Positions 1-5,974 are shown, counted from the stretch's first letter. The stretch is 8,886 nt of DNA from JAQGMJ01 sp036271855 (GCA_036271855.1 DATAZV010000375.1:1-8886); one strand, 5' to 3'. A program made the numbers and translations. The notes: generated from the letters alone by a model not told the origin.

Positions 1-1
1 C

Positions 2-295
2 CGCGACTATGCAGCCGACCTGGCAGCGCATCGGTATTTGAGCCATACCGGCCGCGACGGCAGCCAGCCGGCCGGCCGCGCCGAGCGCGCCGGCTATGCC
101 TGGAAAGCGATCGGCGAAAACCTCGCCGCCGGCCAATCCACCCCCGAAGAAGTCACCGCCGGATGGATTGCCAGCCCCGGCCATTGCGCCAACCTGATGA
201 ATCCCGCCTTCAGCGCGATGGGAACCGGCTATGCCGTCAATCCGGCCGACACCATGGGCATCTATTGGGCCCAACTCTATGCAGCGCCGCGTTGA
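2..295 (+). CDS. CAP/SCP-domain (PR-1-like) protein, 3' part only
   Basis: The frame is already open at the left edge, so only the last 97 residues are visible and the start lies outside. They carry the conserved half of a CAP (cysteine-rich secretory / PR-1 / SCP) domain: SHTGRDGS (visible residues 14-21), GEN (38-40), SPGHCANLMNP (58-68), MGTGYA (73-78) and YWAQ (88-91). The His and Glu residues that usually line the CAP cavity are present (H15, E39, H61). Bacterial members are normally secreted or membrane-anchored. Their biochemical role is poorly defined, with roles in sterol/lipid binding or envelope functions proposed for other members. A signal peptide cannot be checked here. The protein ends shortly after the domain, with no C-terminal extension. 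No terminator is visible before the next gene 79 bases on, so read-through into the methyltransferase is possible. The family call is firm; the function is unknown. Confidence 0.88.
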   Translation, partial: RDYAADLAAHRYLSHTGRDGSQPAGRAERAGYAWKAIGENLAAGQSTPEEVTAGWIASPGHCANLMNPAFSAMGTGYAVNPADTMGIYWAQLYAAPR

Positions 296-374
296 TTCCT
301 CCCTGCCTTGGGAGCAAGAAGAGCAGCCCCCTTTCCCCTTCACACCATCCCCACCTGAACCACCCGGAGCACGA

Positions 375-929
375 ATGAAAGCCCTGTTTGCCTGCCTGAC
401 CCTCGGTCTGGCCGCCCTCGCCGCCGCGCCTGCCCACGCGCAAGCCCAGGAATTGGATGTCCCTTATGTGACCACGCCGCAAAACGTGGTCGATGCCATG
501 CTCGAACTGGGCGGGGTGAAGCCGGGAGATACCTTGCTGGATCTGGGCTCGGGTGATGGCCGCATCGTCGTCACCGCGGCTCAACGCCATGGCGTGCGCG
601 GCCTGGGCATAGAAATCGACCCGCGCCTGGTGAAACTGGCGCGTGAAAAGGCGCAACAAGGCGGGGTCGCCGACAAGGCGGCATTCCGCGAGCAGGACCT
701 GTTTACCACCGACCTGGGCGGCTACAGCGTGATCACCCTGTACCTGCTGCCGGACGTCAACATGAAATTGCGCCCGGCGCTGCAAAAGCTCAAGCCGGGG
801 ACGCGTATCGTGTCCCACGACTGGGACATGGGCGACTGGGCGCCGGACAAGGTGGTGATCGTGCCGGCGCCGGAGAAGAAAATCGGGCTGGAGAAAACCA
901 GCCGGCTGATGCTTTGGGTGGTGCGCTAA
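375..929 (+). CDS. Exported class I SAM-dependent methyltransferase (FAM173-like)
   Basis: A 184-residue protein. I chose the ATG at 375 because it has a GGAG Shine-Dalgarno just upstream and begins a classic signal peptide: MK, a hydrophobic Leu/Ala stretch, then APAHA followed by QAQ, with likely cleavage after A22. The open frame extends further upstream but without signal or RBS. The rest is a small Rossmann methyltransferase: motif I DLGSGDG (56-62), acidic motif II GIEID (78-82), DLF (108-110), TLYLLP (121-126) and RIVSHDWDMGDW (144-155). The TLYLLP and RIVSH features resemble the FAM173/ATPSCKMT lysine methyltransferase group. That group acts on protein lysines in eukaryotes; the bacterial substrate is unknown to me. 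The oddity is the signal peptide, because S-adenosylmethionine is cytoplasmic. The N-terminus may instead act as a membrane anchor. The fold call is secure; substrate and location are inference. Confidence 0.9.
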   Translation: MKALFACLTLGLAALAAAPAHAQAQELDVPYVTTPQNVVDAMLELGGVKPGDTLLDLGSGDGRIVVTAAQRHGVRGLGIEIDPRLVKLAREKAQQGGVADKAAFREQDLFTTDLGGYSVITLYLLPDVNMKLRPALQKLKPGTRIVSHDWDMGDWAPDKVVIVPAPEKKIGLEKTSRLMLWVVR

Positions 930-981
930 GCGGGTACTGGCTTTCGCCCTGGGCGTACCCGCCACCATCGCGCCGGCGGGT
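930..981. other. Overlapping inverted repeats at convergent gene ends
   Basis: GCGGGTAC at 930-937 pairs with GTACCCGC at 955-962, directly after the methyltransferase stop codon. The overlapping segment ACCCGCC (957-963) can instead pair with GGCGGGT (975-981). Neither hairpin is followed by a T run, so neither is a normal intrinsic terminator. They may still stabilise the 3' ends of the two converging transcripts. The sequence is GC-rich, so chance pairing is a real alternative. I see nothing else in 982-1033. Confidence 0.35.
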
Positions 982-1033
982 TCATGCGATTCGCCAGGCG
1001 CCGCCGCCGCGGGTCAAACAGTGTCCCGCCAGC

Positions 1034-1264
1034 CTATTGTTGCGAACGGCCGCTGCGGTTCTTGTCCATCCGCGCCTTTTTCTGCTTTTCGAATTCCGCG
1101 TGTTCCTTGTCCTTGTCCAGCCCCAGCAGGGGGATGAGGATTTCCCACCAGATCACGACGATCACGAACGGAAGCGCAACCCAGAGCCAGGAAAGTTTGG
1201 CAAACGGGCCGACTTCGAAGTACTTCAATGCCGCCAGGGCAAGTCCGATAAGCAGGAAGGGCAT
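1034..1264 (-). CDS. Small Trp-rich membrane protein (TIGR04438-like)
   Basis: A 76-residue protein of unknown function. It starts MPFLLIGLALAALK, has a Trp-rich membrane segment at about residues 24-48 (W26, W28, W39, W40), and ends in a highly charged Lys/Glu/Asp/Arg tail (50-76). The layout of short hydrophobic N-terminus, Trp-rich segment and charged tail matches the small Trp-rich protein family TIGR04438, known mainly from Burkholderiales. The family name is from memory. I chose the ATG at 1264 because AGGGAA lies just upstream of it; a start at 1330 would add 22 residues without a good RBS and would run through the likely promoter. Expected topology is an inner-membrane protein with one or two spans and a cytoplasmic charged tail. 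The gene is divergent from the cytochrome c at 1471 and convergent with the methyltransferase. Confidence 0.82.
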   Translation of the reverse strand: MPFLLIGLALAALKYFEVGPFAKLSWLWVALPFVIVVIWWEILIPLLGLDKDKEHAEFEKQKKARMDKNRSGRSQQ

Positions 1265-1301
1265 GATGTTCCCTGTGTGGTTCTGTCTAATAATTCCCGT
1301 G

Positions 1302-1307
1302 ATTGTA
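1302..1307 (-). promoter_or_regulatory. Probable -10 box of the Trp-rich protein gene
   Basis: On the minus strand this reads TACAAT within TTACAATC, five of six matches to the sigma-70 -10 consensus. It predicts a transcript start near 1295 and a leader of about 30 nt before the ATG at 1264. No convincing -35 element is seen at the expected distance. Confidence 0.5.
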
Positions 1308-1392
1308 AGCCGAAACGGCGCGAAATTCATTATTCCGTGGAGCCGGGGTCAACTGCCCGGTACGAATTGGCGTTATTGGCTGGCGGGGACTG

Positions 1393-1430
1393 CCGGCCGG
1401 ATGCCGGGCCGATGCCGGCCGGTTTACAAT
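1393..1430 (+). promoter_or_regulatory. Cytochrome c promoter region with paired CCGGCCGG sites
   Basis: TACAAT at 1425-1430 (within TTACAATC, 1424-1431) is a good -10 box and predicts a leader of about 34 nt to the GTG at 1471. Just upstream, the self-complementary octamer CCGGCCGG occurs at 1393-1400 and again at 1415-1422, exactly 22 bases apart (about two helical turns). The interval includes the ATGCCGG and GATGCCGG repeats. The sites cover the place where a -35 should be, and no -35 match is visible there. This is the geometry of an operator or activator site, but GC-rich DNA makes such palindromes common, so the -10 is better supported than the operator. Confidence 0.42.
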
Positions 1431-1470
1431 CCAGGCTGGAATCGATGTTCCAACAACGAGGAGAAATGAA

Positions 1471-1791
1471 GTGAACTTGCGTTTCGCCGTAGTAGCCAGC
1501 TTGCTCATGGGCATCAGCTTTGGCGCCGCCGCGCAATCCGCGGAAGAAAAGCTGGCGCAGTCCAAAAACTGCCTGGCCTGCCATCAGGTCGACACCAAGC
1601 TGGTCGGCCCCGCCTACAAGGACGTCGCCGCCAAATACAAGGATGATCCCGCCGCGCTGGACAAACTGGTCAAAAAGGTGCGCGCCGGCGGCAGCGGCGT
1701 CTGGGGCCAGATTCCGATGCCGCCCAACCCCCAGGTTTCCGAGGCGGAAGCCAAGACCCTGGTGTCGTGGATCCTGGCGATGAAGAAGTAA
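1471..1791 (+). CDS. Periplasmic mono-haem cytochrome c (class I, c551/c552 type)
   Basis: A 106-residue preprotein. A Sec signal peptide (residues 1-21, ending GAAA before QSAEE) precedes a short class I cytochrome. The haem-binding motif is CLACH (C34, C37, H38), followed by GPAYKDVAAKY (46-56) and GGSGVWGQIPMPPN (73-86), in which M83 is the expected sixth haem ligand. A C-terminal helix, EAEAKTLVSWILAMKK, closes the fold. This is a small soluble electron carrier of the periplasm, shuttling electrons between respiratory complexes; the actual partners cannot be told from this window. The GTG start is chosen because AGGAG (1459-1463) is 7 bases upstream. An ATG at 1466 is only 2 bases from that site and reads just Met-Lys-stop. 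The gene is monocistronic by its terminator. Confidence 0.95.
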   Translation: MNLRFAVVASLLMGISFGAAAQSAEEKLAQSKNCLACHQVDTKLVGPAYKDVAAKYKDDPAALDKLVKKVRAGGSGVWGQIPMPPNPQVSEAEAKTLVSWILAMKK

Positions 1792-1811
1792 TCTGCCGAT
1801 TGCCGCAGGCC

Positions 1812-1842
1812 AAGCCGGCGCCCGCGAGGCCGCCGGCTTTTT
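1812..1842 (+). terminator. Intrinsic terminator of the cytochrome c gene
   Basis: A perfect 9-bp stem, AAGCCGGCG (1812-1820) with CGCCGGCTT (1831-1839), has a 10-base loop and ends in a run of five T (1838-1842). It lies 20 bases after the stop codon. Its end is also the place where a -35 element of the next gene would be expected, so terminator and next promoter abut. Confidence 0.85.
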
Positions 1843-1864
1843 CATTTGCGTATGAAGGGCGCGT

Positions 1865-1870
1865 TACAAT
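1865..1870 (+). promoter_or_regulatory. Probable -10 box of the binding-protein gene
   Basis: TACAAT, again inside the octamer TTACAATC (1864-1871). It predicts a leader of about 26 nt before the ATG at 1903. The -35 region is weak (TTCATT at 1841-1846, three of six matches with an 18-base spacer). Confidence 0.45.
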
Positions 1871-1902
1871 CGCCCCCACCCATCATCTGCGTCGGAGGAG
1901 CC

Positions 1903-3246
1903 ATGCAGTCAGCATCCCAATCGAATTTCCTGCGCCGGCGTTTCAGTACGCTGACCCTGGCGGCCGTTGCCGCCGCCACCCTAGCCCTGGCCGGCTGCGG
2001 CAAGGAAGAGCCCAAGCCCGCCGAGGCGCCGAAGGCCGAAGCCGCGCCCGCAGCACCCAAGGATCAGGGCCCACTGACGGTGAAGCTCGGCGTCGCCTCG
2101 CCGCTGACCGGCTCCCAGGCGCACATCGGCCAGGACATCAAGGACGGCGTGCAACTGGGCGTGGATGACCTTAACGCCCAAAACCCCGAAGTCGGCGGGC
2201 GCAAGATCAAGTTTGAACTGGTGGCCGAGGACGACGAGGCTGATCCGACCAAAGCCGCCAACGTGGCGCAAAAGCTGGTCGACGCCAAAGTGGTGGGCGT
2301 GATCGGGCACTTCAACTCGGGCGCCTCGATTCCCGCCTCCAAGGTTTATTCGGACGCCGGCATTCCGCAGATTTCGCCTTCCTCGACCAATCCCAAGTAC
2401 ACCCAGCAAGGCTTCAAGACCACCTTTCGCGTGGTCGCCAACGACGATCAGCAAGGGCCGGTGAACGCCAAGTACGCGCTCGAAGAGCTGAAAGCGAAGA
2501 AAATCGCCGTGATCGACGACTCCACCGCCTATGGCCAGGGCCTGGCCGATACCTTCACCAAGACCGCCAAAGACGGCGGCGCCGAGATCGTCGCGCAGGA
2601 ACACACCACCGACAAGGACACCGACTTCAAGTCCATCCTCACCAAGATCAAGGCGAAAAAGCCGGACCTGATTTTCTTCGGCGGCATCGACCCGCAGGCC
2701 GGCCCGATGAAAAAGCAGATGAAGGAACTGGGCCTGCCCGCCAAGCTGATGGGCGGCGACGGCATCCAGACGCCGAACTACATCAAGCTGGCGGGTGATG
2801 CCGCTGAAGGCACTTACGCTTCCCTGCCCGGCCTGCCGAAGGACCAGATGCCCGGCGGCAAGCATTTCCTGGAGAAATTCAAGGCGAAGACCGGCAAGGA
2901 CGTCGAACTCTACGCGCCGATGGGTTACGACGCCGTGTTCGTGTTCTACGACGCAATGAAGCGCGCCGGTTCCACCGACCCGGTCAAGTTCCTGCCCGAA
3001 ATCGGCAAGACCAACTACACCGGGGTGATCGGCCCGATCGCCTTCGACGACAAGGGTGACCTGAAAAACGGCCCGTTGACGATCTATGTGGTCAAGGGCG
3101 GCACCTGGGAACCGGTGAAGGTGTCCAGCATGGGCGGCGCGGCACCTGCGCCTGCAGCGGCTGCACCGGCCGCGGATGCCAAGGCGCCGGCCGCGGCAGC
3201 CCCCGGCGCTCCGGCTGCCGAAGCGAAAAAGGACGACAAGAAATAA
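1903..3246 (+). CDS. Lipoprotein branched-chain amino acid-type ABC substrate-binding protein
   Basis: A 447-residue protein starting at the ATG preceded by GGAGGAG (1894-1900); an earlier ATG at 1852 lies upstream of the -10 box and has no RBS. The N-terminus is a lipoprotein signal with lipobox LAGC (C32) and RRRF at 11-14, which resembles a weak twin-arginine motif. An Ala/Pro/Lys/Glu linker (33-57) leads into a Peripla_BP_6 type I binding domain (about 58-408): KLGVASPLTGSQAHIGQDI, then GHFNSGASIPAS, PQISPSSTNP, FRVVANDDQQG and a C-terminal YAPMGYDAVFVFYDAM segment. This is the LivJ/LivK family, which delivers Leu/Ile/Val or related ligands to LivHMGF transporters. No permease or ATPase gene is adjacent, so it is an orphan here and its ligand is not known. 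The last 37 or so residues (411-447) are an Ala/Pro-rich tail ending in Lys/Asp, not part of the fold. Confidence 0.93.
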   Translation: MQSASQSNFLRRRFSTLTLAAVAAATLALAGCGKEEPKPAEAPKAEAAPAAPKDQGPLTVKLGVASPLTGSQAHIGQDIKDGVQLGVDDLNAQNPEVGGRKIKFELVAEDDEADPTKAANVAQKLVDAKVVGVIGHFNSGASIPASKVYSDAGIPQISPSSTNPKYTQQGFKTTFRVVANDDQQGPVNAKYALEELKAKKIAVIDDSTAYGQGLADTFTKTAKDGGAEIVAQEHTTDKDTDFKSILTKIKAKKPDLIFFGGIDPQAGPMKKQMKELGLPAKLMGGDGIQTPNYIKLAGDAAEGTYASLPGLPKDQMPGGKHFLEKFKAKTGKDVELYAPMGYDAVFVFYDAMKRAGSTDPVKFLPEIGKTNYTGVIGPIAFDDKGDLKNGPLTIYVVKGGTWEPVKVSSMGGAAPAPAAAAPAADAKAPAAAAPGAPAAEAKKDDKK

Positions 3247-3260
3247 TCGGTCCCGAGACA

Positions 3261-3287
3261 AAAAACGGCGCCGCAGGCGCCGTTTTT
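3261..3287. terminator. Bidirectional intrinsic terminator (binding protein / pgeF)
   Basis: AAAAACGGCGCC (3261-3272) pairs perfectly with GGCGCCGTTTTT (3276-3287) around a 3-base loop. The A run on one side and T run on the other make it a terminator on both strands. It lies 14 bases after the binding-protein stop and 35 bases beyond the pgeF stop, so it serves both convergent genes. Confidence 0.9.
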
Positions 3288-3322
3288 GTTGCACGGTCTT
3301 CCCGGATGATGCGGTGGCTGCC

Positions 3323-4063
3323 CTATTCCAGCCAGATCAGCCCGGCCATGCGGCCGCTGGCGCCGCGGTCGCGCCGGTGCGAAAAAAAACGCTGGTCGTT
3401 GACTGTGCAAAACCCGCCGCCATAGACGGCGCGCACCCCCTGCGCATGCAGGCGCTGGCGCGCCAGCGCGTATAGATCGCACAGCCATTTGCCGGGCCGG
3501 CCCGGGTACGGCCGGAACGCTGCTGCTGCCTGCGCATCGCGCGCACTGAAAGCCGCCAGCACGTCCTCGCCAACCTCGAATTGCGCCGGCCCGATGCATG
3601 GGCCGAGATAGGCCAGCACCTCGCCCGAAGGACTGCCCAGCGCACCCAGCGCCGCCTCCAGCACGCCGCCCGCGAGTCCACGCCAGCCCGCGTGTGCCGC
3701 GGCGATGGCGCTTCCGGCACGGTTGCACAGCAGCACCGGCATGCAATCGGCCGCCATCACCACGCAGACTATCCCTGGGGTGTGCGTAGCGGATGCGTCC
3801 GCGCGGGTGTCATCCGTTATCGTTTCAGCATGCACCACATCGGCACCGTGTACCTGATGCAGCCAGGCCGGTTCAGCGGGCAAAAGCGCCCGCAAGCGAG
3901 CGCGGTTGCCGCGCACATTTTCCTCGGCGTCGCCGGAGCGCAGGCCGAAATTCATGCTGTCATAAGGCGCCGGGCTGACACCGCCGGCGCGCGTGGTGAT
4001 CAGCGCGCGCACCTGCGCCGGGGCAGGCCAGTGGGGAACAATCCAGTCGGGATGAAAATTCAT
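3323..4063 (-). CDS. pgeF: Peptidoglycan editing factor PgeF (YfiH/LACC1 family)
   Basis: A 246-residue protein of the YfiH/YlmD/LACC1 family (DUF152, also called multicopper polyphenol oxidase or purine nucleoside phosphorylase LACC1 in databases). In E. coli, PgeF keeps peptidoglycan precursors correct by removing L-Ser wrongly built into the stem peptide. Other members show adenosine/purine nucleoside phosphorylase and deaminase activity. Visible family motifs are TTRAGGVS (23-30), LHQVHGADVV (68-77), AADCMPVLL (104-112), AAHAGWRGL (122-130), LGPCIGP (153-159) and RFFSHRRD with SGRMA near the C-terminus. The metal-site residues expected for the family are present: H72, C107 and H124. Length is typical. 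The ATG at 4063 overlaps the rluD stop as ATGA, indicating translational coupling in an rluD-pgeF operon, as in E. coli. Confidence 0.94.
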   Translation of the reverse strand: MNFHPDWIVPHWPAPAQVRALITTRAGGVSPAPYDSMNFGLRSGDAEENVRGNRARLRALLPAEPAWLHQVHGADVVHAETITDDTRADASATHTPGIVCVVMAADCMPVLLCNRAGSAIAAAHAGWRGLAGGVLEAALGALGSPSGEVLAYLGPCIGPAQFEVGEDVLAAFSARDAQAAAAFRPYPGRPGKWLCDLYALARQRLHAQGVRAVYGGGFCTVNDQRFFSHRRDRGASGRMAGLIWLE

Positions 4064-5118
4064 GCCGGCTCGAGGCTTTGCAACAGCGCCTCCATGTCGG
4101 GCGGCAGCGGCGCCTCCCAGCCCATGGTCTTGCCGGTCCGGGGATGGATCAACGCCAGTTCACGCGCGTGCAGGGCCTGGCGCGAGAACCAGGATTTGCT
4201 CGGCGCCTGCCCATAGAGGGGGTCGCCGACCAGCGGATGCTTGATGTGCTGCATGTGCACACGTATCTGGTGGGTGCGGCCGGTCTCCAGGCGGCATTCC
4301 GCCAGCGTGGCGGCGGCGCCGGCGCGGGAATAGTGCTTCAGGGGGCGGTAATGCGTCACCGCTGCCTTGGCGCCGCTTTGATCCTCGCGCAGCACGGCCA
4401 TGCGGGTGCGCTGCGTCGGATGGCGGCCGATCGCCGCCTCCACCGTACCCGCGCCGTCGATGCGCCCCGCCACCAGCGCCCAGTAAAGGCGCTTCACCGT
4501 ACGCGCCTGCAATTGCCGCACCAGCGCGGTCTGCGCCTCCAGGGTCTTGGCCACCACAAGCAGGCCCGAGGTCTCCTTGTCCAGGCGGTGCACGATGCCG
4601 GCGCGCGGCACGCCCTGCAGCTTGGGCGCATGGTGCAGCAGCGCGTTGAGCAGGGTGCCGCTCCAGTTGCCGGCTGCCGGATGGGTCACCAGGCCGGCCG
4701 GCTTGTTGATGACGATGATGCTCGCGTCCTCGTACACGATGTCCAGGGGGATCGCTTCGGCGCTGAAAGCGCCCTCCTCCGGCGCCGCCTGCGGCAATAC
4801 CTCGACAGCCTCGGCACCCCGAATTTTCTGCTTGGGATCAGCCTTCGCGCCGTTCAGGGTGACCGCGCCGGCCTCGATCCAGGTTTTCAGCCGGTTGCGC
4901 GAGAACTGCGGCAGGGCCTGGGCCAGCCAGACGTCCAGGCGCGTACCCGCAGCCTGCATCGGCGCGACCAGAGTCAGGACCTGCGCCCCCGGTCCGGCTG
5001 CGCCAAGCTCCAGCTCGTCGGCCAGTTCGTCGTCCGCTACCGAAAGTGCCGCGGCGGCGCCAGGGAGGACCCGGTCTTCGCTATAATGCGTCGTTGTTTT
5101 TGATATGGTTTTTGCCAT
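4060..5118 (-). CDS. rluD: 23S rRNA pseudouridine(1911/1915/1917) synthase RluD
   Basis: A 352-residue RluA-family enzyme. RluD makes the three conserved pseudouridines in helix 69 of 23S rRNA, acting late in assembly of the large ribosomal subunit. A poorly conserved acidic extension (1-45) precedes an S4 RNA-binding domain (about 55-110: RLDVWLAQALPQFSRNRLKTW onward). The catalytic domain follows (about 120-345), with INKPAGLVTHP (137-147), the signature HRLDKETSGLLVVAK (177-191; catalytic D180) and ETGRTHQIRVH near the C-terminus. The start at 5118 fits the N-terminal extension common in this order, but it has no strong Shine-Dalgarno and would place the bamD -10 box inside the coding region. 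The next in-frame ATG (M54) would begin only just before the S4 domain. It is the first gene of the rluD-pgeF operon and divergent from bamD. Confidence 0.94.
   Translation of the reverse strand: MAKTISKTTTHYSEDRVLPGAAAALSVADDELADELELGAAGPGAQVLTLVAPMQAAGTRLDVWLAQALPQFSRNRLKTWIEAGAVTLNGAKADPKQKIRGAEAVEVLPQAAPEEGAFSAEAIPLDIVYEDASIIVINKPAGLVTHPAAGNWSGTLLNALLHHAPKLQGVPRAGIVHRLDKETSGLLVVAKTLEAQTALVRQLQARTVKRLYWALVAGRIDGAGTVEAAIGRHPTQRTRMAVLREDQSGAKAAVTHYRPLKHYSRAGAAATLAECRLETGRTHQIRVHMQHIKHPLVGDPLYGQAPSKSWFSRQALHARELALIHPRTGKTMGWEAPLPPDMEALLQSLEPA
5082..5087 (+). promoter_or_regulatory. Consensus -10 box of bamD, inside the rluD 5' end
   Basis: A perfect TATAAT. It predicts a transcript start near 5094, about 22 nt before the ATG at 5117 and about 10 nt before the ATG at 5105. 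No -35 match or extended -10 TG is seen, so an activator or simply a strong -10 must carry it. It lies within codons 11-13 of rluD as annotated. Confidence 0.6.
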
Positions 5119-5959
5119 GACGCGTTATCTTAGCCTGCACCTCCCCCGCCTGCATCAATTGCGTGGGTTTTTGGCCATATTGGCGGTGTCCGCCCTGCTC
5201 GGTGCCTGCGCCAACGGCAACACCGGCAACAAGGAATACGACGAGACCCGTGGCTGGGCGGCGGAGCGCATCTATACCGAAGCCCGCGAAGAGATGAGCG
5301 GCGGCGGCTGGGACCGCGCCATCAAGCTGCTGGAAGTGCTGGAAGCCAAATATCCGTTCGGCCGTTTTGCCCAGCAGGCGCAGATGGACATCGCCTATTC
5401 GTACTGGAAGACCGGTGACCAAGCCTCCGCGCTGGCCGCCTGCGACCGCTTTATCAAGCTGTACCCCAACCATGCCTATCTCGACTACGTCTATTACCTG
5501 CGCGGCCTGGTCAATTTCAACGAGGACCTGGGCATTCTGGGCAAGGTGACGCGGCAGGACCCCACCGAGCGCGACAACAAGGCGGCGCGGGAATCCTTCG
5601 ATACCTTCAAGGAACTGGTAACGCGCTTTCCCGACAGCAAGTACACGCCGGACGCACGCCTGCGCCTGCAATACCTGGTCTACGCCCTGGCGCAATACGA
5701 GGTGCACGTGGCGCGCTATTACATGAAGCGCGGCGCCTACGTGGCGGCAGTCAACCGTGCGCAGAACGTGATCACCGTCTACCCCAACACCCCGGCACAG
5801 GAAGAGGCACTGTACATCATCGCCAAGGCCTACGAGGCGATGGGCATGAAGGACCTGGCCACCGACGCCCGCAAGGTGCTGGACAACACCTACCCGGAGA
5901 GCAAGATCGTGAAGAATAACGGGCCGGTGAACAACGACCCGTGGTGGAAGATCTGGTAG
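5105..5959 (+). CDS. bamD: Outer membrane assembly lipoprotein BamD (ComL)
   Basis: BamD is the essential lipoprotein partner of BamA in the complex that folds beta-barrel proteins into the outer membrane; it sits on the periplasmic face. The sequence has a lipoprotein signal (LAILAVSALLGAC, lipid-attachment Cys 31 counted from the ATG at 5117) and then TPR-type helical repeats. Typical BamD segments include YTEAREEMSGGGWDRAIKLL, YPFGRFAQQAQMDIAYSYWK, PNHAYLDYVYYLRGL, the loop after FNEDLG, FPDSKYTPDARLRL, and YYMKRGAYVAAVNRAQNVI toward the end. Start choice is open: ATG 5105 gives 284 residues, ATG 5117 gives 280. Neither has a Shine-Dalgarno, and 5117 gives the more usual leader distance from the -10 box. 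Divergent from rluD, as in E. coli. Confidence 0.95.
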   Translation: MVFAMTRYLSLHLPRLHQLRGFLAILAVSALLGACANGNTGNKEYDETRGWAAERIYTEAREEMSGGGWDRAIKLLEVLEAKYPFGRFAQQAQMDIAYSYWKTGDQASALAACDRFIKLYPNHAYLDYVYYLRGLVNFNEDLGILGKVTRQDPTERDNKAARESFDTFKELVTRFPDSKYTPDARLRLQYLVYALAQYEVHVARYYMKRGAYVAAVNRAQNVITVYPNTPAQEEALYIIAKAYEAMGMKDLATDARKVLDNTYPESKIVKNNGPVNNDPWWKIW

Positions 5960-5974
5960 AGCTACGGCTAGATG

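Noticed and set aside
299..314. Small hairpin CTCCC / GGGAG between the CAP protein and the methyltransferase
   Set aside because: Only 5 base pairs, no T run, and not distinguishable from chance.
237..968. Open frame on the minus strand over the methyltransferase
   Set aside because: Low-complexity His/Arg-rich translation; the plus-strand gene has a signal peptide, RBS and SAM-binding motifs.
1343..1360. Inverted repeat CCGGG / CCCGG in the divergent intergenic region
   Set aside because: Five base pairs of pure G/C in GC-rich DNA, and not positioned relative to either -10 box.
3127..3243. Possible tandem repeat at the 3' end of the binding-protein gene
   Set aside because: The GCC/GCG-rich run is simply codon usage of an Ala/Pro-rich tail; I see no regular repeat unit.
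1981..3294. Long open frame on the minus strand opposite the binding-protein gene
   Set aside because: Arg/Leu/Gly-rich translation with no family motif; it is the antisense of a strongly supported gene in GC-rich DNA, and it crosses the terminator at 3261-3287.
4078..5103. Long open frame on the plus strand opposite rluD
   Set aside because: Antisense of a gene with the full RluD signature; no RBS and a composition that looks like a shadow frame.
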